Shown: positions 4,971 through 8,152 of the stretch, piece by piece | Layout of the letters: the number at the start of each line of letters is the position of its first letter | How positions within the stretch are numbered: the first letter of the stretch is position 1 | From: Cloacimonetes bacterium UBA5456 | Lineage (GTDB): Bacteria; Cloacimonadota; Cloacimonadia; Cloacimonadales; Cloacimonadaceae | Assembly (NCBI GenBank): GCA_002427325.1 | Contig: DIQS01000036.1 | Coordinates: forward strand, 1-8,152 | Direction of reading: 5' to 3' | Length of the DNA stretch: 8,152 bases | Made by a program: the position numbers and the translations under genes | Notes under the pieces: model-generated | Databases searched by the model: none | What the model saw: the letters and a program-made list of their open reading frames with translations, nothing else | Told to the model about the DNA's origin: nothing

Positions 4971-6010
4971 CGTTGGTTTAGATAATGCGCCATTCCCTGC
5001 GCCAAATATTGCTCTAAGAGTGCCTTTCTCTCCTGAAAAACCCAAGCACCGCCCTCATTGACGTAAAAGCCCTTAGAACGGATAATGGTATTCACCCCAA
5101 AGTGTTGCGCCTGAAATTCTAAGATGTGTATATTGCCCTTGCTATCCTCCGCCAAATCCATTGAGAGATAAGGTGAATCGAAGGTCTCATATATTTCTTT
5201 AGCTTTTTGCAGGATACGTTCTGGTTCTTTGGGCATAAAGTCAAAATGTCCGCCACCGCTCGCACGAAAATCTCCTTTGCGTGTCATTCTCTTGCTGATG
5301 AAAGCTCTTTCTCCCAGCCTGACCACACGATAGTCGCAACTCAAACCCGGTACAAACTCTTGCAAAATGAAAGGAATCTCAGGCTTGATATAATCCTCAT
5401 AAAGCATTGCATCATATCTGCTATCATAATTCGGATAGCCGGGAAACTTCTTATACTTACGCAAGTATTTCCGCCTGATAAGATCAGTTTTCTCCAAGAA
5501 GCTCAACTTTTTTTCCCTGTTTATGATGGTACGGAGAAGCTCAGCTTTATTGTGAACAAGAGCCACTCCACTACTATTTGAGCCATTCAAAGTCTTAAAA
5601 ACCAGCGGATATTTCAGATCAACTGCATCCAATTCTCTCTTGCTGCTAAAATAGTAACACTTAAGACCGTCATAGCCCATTTTATGTTTATAAAGTTCTT
5701 GCCAACCCTTGTTTTCATGACACAAAAACAGGTCTATGGAGGGGATCAGTTTATTTCCCATAGATTCCAGCCAGATCAGTCCATCATGAAAATAGCTTCT
5801 CAGATTTGCCCTGTGACTAAATGTGTAAAATATAACGCTATCTCTCAGGGTTTCTAAGCCATTAATCAACTGGTGCATTTGATATAGCTTAGGCGAAACG
5901 CCCTGATTTTGCAATTCGGCAAGGAACATATCCGTATCAATGCTCACCCACGGCTTACGCGTTTGCCCGATGAAGTTATCATATCCAGTGATGATATTCA
6001 GTGCTTTCAC
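4946..6010 (-). CDS. RimK-like ATP-grasp ligase in glycan operon
   Basis: A 354-residue protein with an ATP-grasp fold, the fold that joins a carboxylate to an amine or thiol through an acyl-phosphate. The first ~120 residues form a variable substrate domain. The ATP-grasp part shows YPLVFKTLNGSNSSGV (134-149; Lys139 and the Ser/Gly-rich loop), FILQEFVPG (214-222), DYRVVRLGERAFISKRM (226-242), RASGGG (249-254) and MDLAEDSKGNIHILEF (284-299). Asp285 and Glu298 fit the two acidic magnesium ligands. The residue two after Glu298 is Gln300, where most family members have Asn. A Lys/Arg/Tyr-rich insert (about 164-210) is unusual. Start is GTG (6010-6008) in a GTGA overlap with the GT9 gene, with GAGG 5 bases upstream. 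Its setting among glycosyltransferases suggests it attaches an amino acid or other group to an envelope glycan, or makes a precursor for one. The substrate is unknown. Confidence 0.8.
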   Translation of the reverse strand: MKALNIITGYDNFIGQTRKPWVSIDTDMFLAELQNQGVSPKLYQMHQLINGLETLRDSVIFYTFSHRANLRSYFHDGLIWLESMGNKLIPSIDLFLCHENKGWQELYKHKMGYDGLKCYYFSSKRELDAVDLKYPLVFKTLNGSNSSGVALVHNKAELLRTIINREKKLSFLEKTDLIRRKYLRKYKKFPGYPNYDSRYDAMLYEDYIKPEIPFILQEFVPGLSCDYRVVRLGERAFISKRMTRKGDFRASGGGHFDFMPKEPERILQKAKEIYETFDSPYLSMDLAEDSKGNIHILEFQAQHFGVNTIIRSKGFYVNEGGAWVFQERKALLEQYLAQGMAHYLNQRWSSLTTS

Positions 6011-6999
6011 AAGATCCTCTTTTTTAAATATTCTATGACAGTTTCAGGTTTGATCATTCTCATGCAATCATGATGTTTCTTTGGACAAACCTGAGGTCCG
6101 TGGCTACCGCAGGGACGGCATTCCAACTGAGTTTCAAAGACATAATCGCCTTCCCTGAAAGGATAGTATCCAATGCTCAAAACAGTGGGGCCAAAGAAAG
6201 CCACAACAGGCGTTTTCATAGCATTTGCGATGTGCAAAGCACCGCTATCGTTGCAGATAATCAGCTCTGCCTCAGCAATTGCCGCCGCACTTTCCAGAAG
6301 GTCGGTTTTCCCGCATAGGGACAGCGCATTAGGGCAAGCCTCCAATATCTGATCGCATTTATCTTTCTCAGCCGGCGAGCCCGAAAGGATCAGCCCAAAA
6401 CCGAGCTCATCGAGCATCACGCAAATCTGTGAATAATACTCAATCGGCCAGCATTTTGTGCCCCAAACCGAACCCGGTGCAAGGACGATCAATCTTTTCC
6501 CCCTCAACGGCACGAGCATGTTTCGCACGGCTTCAATATCTCGCGAGGAAGGAAACAGCTCCGTTTGGTGCGAAAACTCCCGCTTTGAAATAAGGCTCAA
6601 GAGCGCAAGATTCTTTTGCGATTTGTGTATCCCGCGCGGATGTTTGATCTTTGCCGTGAGCAAGATACGCGCAGCACCACGATCGAAACCCAGTCGATGC
6701 GGCACTCCGGCAAGATACATGAGCAAATGGCTTCGCGTGGAACTATGCGGCGAGATCGCCATATCATAGCGCCTTTCTCTTAGCGTTCTCAATATCTTGA
6801 AAAACGAACCTTTCTGCCTCTTATTATAGCAATAAACGCGATTGACATGGGGATTATTTTGCAAAAGACTCGCCGTCGAAGGCAAAGTCAAAACGTCAAT
6901 CTCTGCCTGCGGATAGAGTTCTTTGGTGCTGCGAATCAGAGGCGTGATCAGGATCACATCCCCGATGAACGCAGTTTGGATAATCAAGATCCTTTTCAT
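6007..6999 (-). CDS. GT9 glycosyltransferase, ADP-heptose:LPS heptosyltransferase type
   Basis: A 330-residue GT-B enzyme of glycosyltransferase family 9, whose known members add L-glycero-D-manno-heptose to LPS inner core at the cytoplasmic face of the inner membrane. N-terminal IIQTAFIGDVILITPLI (6-22) carries the conserved GD with Asp14, the likely catalytic base. The nucleotide-binding half has LAPGSVWGTKCWP (173-185), SGSPAEKDKC (206-215), SLCGKTDLLE (227-236) and NDSGALHIANAMKTPVVAFFGPT (250-272). A C-terminal cysteine set (Cys294, Cys297, Cys305, Cys312; C-x2-C-x7-C-x6-C) is typical of WaaF/RfaF-like members. The ATG start at 6999 follows a 55-base gap after the GT2 gene and has only a weak AAGG upstream. 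Its end makes a GTGA overlap with the ATP-grasp gene. Whether it acts as WaaC, WaaF or on a different core sugar cannot be settled here. Confidence 0.92.
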   Translation of the reverse strand: MKRILIIQTAFIGDVILITPLIRSTKELYPQAEIDVLTLPSTASLLQNNPHVNRVYCYNKRQKGSFFKILRTLRERRYDMAISPHSSTRSHLLMYLAGVPHRLGFDRGAARILLTAKIKHPRGIHKSQKNLALLSLISKREFSHQTELFPSSRDIEAVRNMLVPLRGKRLIVLAPGSVWGTKCWPIEYYSQICVMLDELGFGLILSGSPAEKDKCDQILEACPNALSLCGKTDLLESAAAIAEAELIICNDSGALHIANAMKTPVVAFFGPTVLSIGYYPFREGDYVFETQLECRPCGSHGPQVCPKKHHDCMRMIKPETVIEYLKKRIL

Positions 7000-7054
7000 G
7001 GTGCACGCAAACCTTGATCTGGATTCAAAACAGACTTTCCTGACATATCAAACT

Positions 7055-7990
7055 CTATCTTTTGAGTAGTTTATAGTTCTTAAAAGTTCCGATGGGACCG
7101 GTGATTTTCTCGATCACGGTGAGAAAGCGAACCCGCGGCTTTTCGTGTTTATGCGGACGTCTTCCCTTGTTTGGCTTCCCGCTCGGTTGCAGCTTATCCG
7201 CCCAATCAAAGCGGGCAATCATATCTTTCATCACGGCAGGATGGCTGCCCTCAAAGACACCGAGTTTATCCATGGGGCCATAGTCAAAATATGGAGGCAA
7301 CTGGGAATACACTTCCTCAACCCTTTTTTTTCCCCAATGAATGCTGTGGAAGGCAACGCATTTATTTTGCATGAGATAAGGAGGGCGCACCCAGCCATAA
7401 TGGAAGATATAGGCATCCACTTTGGCGACCTTGAGCTTCCGCGTCCCTTTTTCCTGGCGCGGGAAGTCATAATAATCGAACCAGCGGAAAGACTGTGCAC
7501 TTTGATAGGAATGAATCTTGGGCAGGTTTCGCACTATGCGAATCTCAGTGGGATACCAACCGTGCCCCGTGTGATAGTGATCATAATCCCCCCAAAAGTG
7601 TCTGTAATTAAAGAGCAGACCTTCCACCTCTTCATCGTGCAGAAGCTCCTCACAGCGCGCTTTGATGATGGGCAGATGATCTTCGTGCACCACCTCATCG
7701 GCTTGAACATAAAACAGCCAATCTCCGCTGCAAGCCTTCATCGCGATATCGGTTTGATAGGAATTAATCATGCCACGCGTGCAATATTTTTCTTCCCAAA
7801 CGGTGTCGATGATGCGAATTTTCTCATCCCCGATTGCTTCAATCAGTTCACGAGAGCTATCATCTTCATCGCCTTTACCCACTGCCACCACAAATTCATC
7901 ACAAATCGGAAGAATCGATTTGATCGCTTCCACGAGGGGATAATAAAGCTTTTCTCCATTTCTGACGAAGGAAAAACCGCTGATTTTCAT
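7055..7990 (-). CDS. Family 2 glycosyltransferase, first gene of the glycan operon
   Basis: A 311-residue GT-A family 2 glycosyltransferase. The N-terminal nucleotide-sugar half starts MKISGFSFVRNGEKLYYPLVE, with ICDEFVVAVGKGDEDDS (29-45) and the DXD-equivalent QADEV (96-100). GLLFNYRHFWGDYDHY (124-139) and WYPTEIRIVRN (145-155) are typical of a GT2 subgroup that I recall as common in Bacteroidota-like bacteria. No transmembrane helix is seen. The C-terminal tail (about 265-311) is rich in Lys, Arg and His, suggesting membrane-surface contact. I chose the ATG at 7990 over one 21 bases upstream (8011) because GGAG (7999-7996) lies 5 bases before it and the protein then starts at the family's usual first strand. 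It is the first gene after the tRNA terminator and so probably leads the operon. The acceptor is unknown; LPS core or a surface polysaccharide fits the neighbours. Confidence 0.88.
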   Translation of the reverse strand: MKISGFSFVRNGEKLYYPLVEAIKSILPICDEFVVAVGKGDEDDSSRELIEAIGDEKIRIIDTVWEEKYCTRGMINSYQTDIAMKACSGDWLFYVQADEVVHEDHLPIIKARCEELLHDEEVEGLLFNYRHFWGDYDHYHTGHGWYPTEIRIVRNLPKIHSYQSAQSFRWFDYYDFPRQEKGTRKLKVAKVDAYIFHYGWVRPPYLMQNKCVAFHSIHWGKKRVEEVYSQLPPYFDYGPMDKLGVFEGSHPAVMKDMIARFDWADKLQPSGKPNKGRRPHKHEKPRVRFLTVIEKITGPIGTFKNYKLLKR

Positions 7991-7995
7991 GATTA

Positions 7996-7999
7996 CTCC
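7996..7999 (-). promoter_or_regulatory. Ribosome binding site that decides the GT2 start
   Basis: The minus strand reads GGAG five bases before the ATG at 7990-7988. The alternative in-frame ATG at 8011-8009 has no comparable site. The region 8000-8057, which must hold any operon promoter, shows no convincing -35/-10 pair to my eye. Confidence 0.6.
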
Positions 8000-8057
8000 A
8001 GAAACAAGCATTTATGCCAAATCGACATGCGTCTTTATCTATGACATAAATACAAAT

Positions 8058-8080
8058 AAAAAAAGCCAGCCTAAGCTGGC
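8058..8080 (-). terminator. Intrinsic terminator of the tRNA-Arg transcript
   Basis: On the minus strand GCCAGC (8080-8075), loop TTAG, GCTGGC (8070-8065) form a perfect 6-bp GC-rich stem followed at once by seven T (8064-8058). It starts 14 bases after the tRNA 3' end, so it ends the tRNA transcript and separates it from the glycan operon. There is no T-run on the plus strand, so it is one-directional. Confidence 0.92.
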
Positions 8081-8094
8081 AAGTGAAATATTTC

Positions 8095-8152
8095 TGGCAC
8101 GCCGTAAGGGATTCGAACCCCTAGCCTTCTGATCCGTAGTCAGATGCTCTAT
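8095..8152 (-). tRNA. tRNA-Arg(ACG), 3' part, runs off right edge
   Basis: The minus strand gives the 3' 58 bases of a tRNA. The anticodon stem TCTGA/TCAGA encloses the loop CTACGGA, so the anticodon is ACG (Arg, CGN codons; A34 normally becomes inosine through TadA). A variable segment AGGCT follows, then a T-arm with the TTCGAAT loop between AGGGG and CCCTT (one G-T pair). The acceptor strand ACGGCGT, discriminator G and an encoded CCA (8097-8095) complete the end. The 5' acceptor strand and most of the D-arm lie outside the window, so acceptor pairing cannot be checked. Confidence 0.95.

Noticed and set aside
8005..8020. TGGCA followed by CTTG upstream of the GT2 gene, like a sigma-54 promoter
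   Set aside because: The second element reads TG where GC is needed at the correct spacing from GG, so the -24/-12 pattern is not met.
8065..8080. Bidirectional terminator reading
   Set aside because: The A-run lies only on one side, giving a U-tract for minus-strand transcripts only.
8058..8152. tRNA-Arg 3' end as an integration (att) site for a mobile island carrying the glycan genes
   Set aside because: No integrase, no repeated copy of the tRNA 3' end was spotted elsewhere in the window, and the operon looks compositionally ordinary.

Overview
The window reads as bacterial chromosome in which every supported gene lies on the minus strand. The organism looks Gram-negative: it has a heptosyltransferase-type family 9 glycosyltransferase (GT9) next to other envelope-glycan enzymes. 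Starts are often GTG or TTG, and several genes have good AGGAG-type Shine-Dalgarno (SD) sites. An acyl-CoA dehydrogenase together with QueH, the oxygen-sensitive type of epoxyqueuosine reductase, would suit an anaerobe or facultative anaerobe. The relatives I recall for the family 2 glycosyltransferase (GT2) and for the 5'-terminal partial gene are in FCB-group and related bacteria, possibly Cloacimonadota-like, but that placement is a guess.

Read in the direction of transcription (right to left), the window starts with the 3' part of a tRNA-Arg(ACG) gene and its intrinsic terminator (about 8152-8058). An apparent six-gene operon follows (7990-2468): GT2, GT9, RimK-like ATP-grasp ligase, CDP-glycerol glycerophosphotransferase-like GT-B enzyme, divergent TatD-family hydrolase and TcdA (the ct6A tRNA-modification enzyme). 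Five of its six genes are packed with overlaps, and three of the junctions are the same 4-base GTGA stop/start overlap. The first four genes look like an envelope polysaccharide or LPS-core assembly and decoration set. TatD and TcdA are housekeeping-type passengers at the distal end.

A 390-base intergenic region (2467-2078) separates this operon from an acyl-CoA dehydrogenase gene. It is AT-rich and structured. It holds an array of 7-base boxes at exact 11-base period, in the style of OmpR/PhoB-family sites, an imperfect hairpin overlapping that array, a 19-base palindrome and candidate promoter elements.

The left end carries the acyl-CoA dehydrogenase, then queH (TTG start), then the 5' part of a conserved gene whose product resembles proteins I recall being annotated as deoxyhypusine synthase-like. 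That last gene starts inside the end of queH.

I see no CRISPR array, insertion sequence, phage gene or defence system. The parts most worth a second look are the phased repeat array and the tightly coupled ATP-grasp / glycerophosphotransferase-like pair inside the glycan operon.
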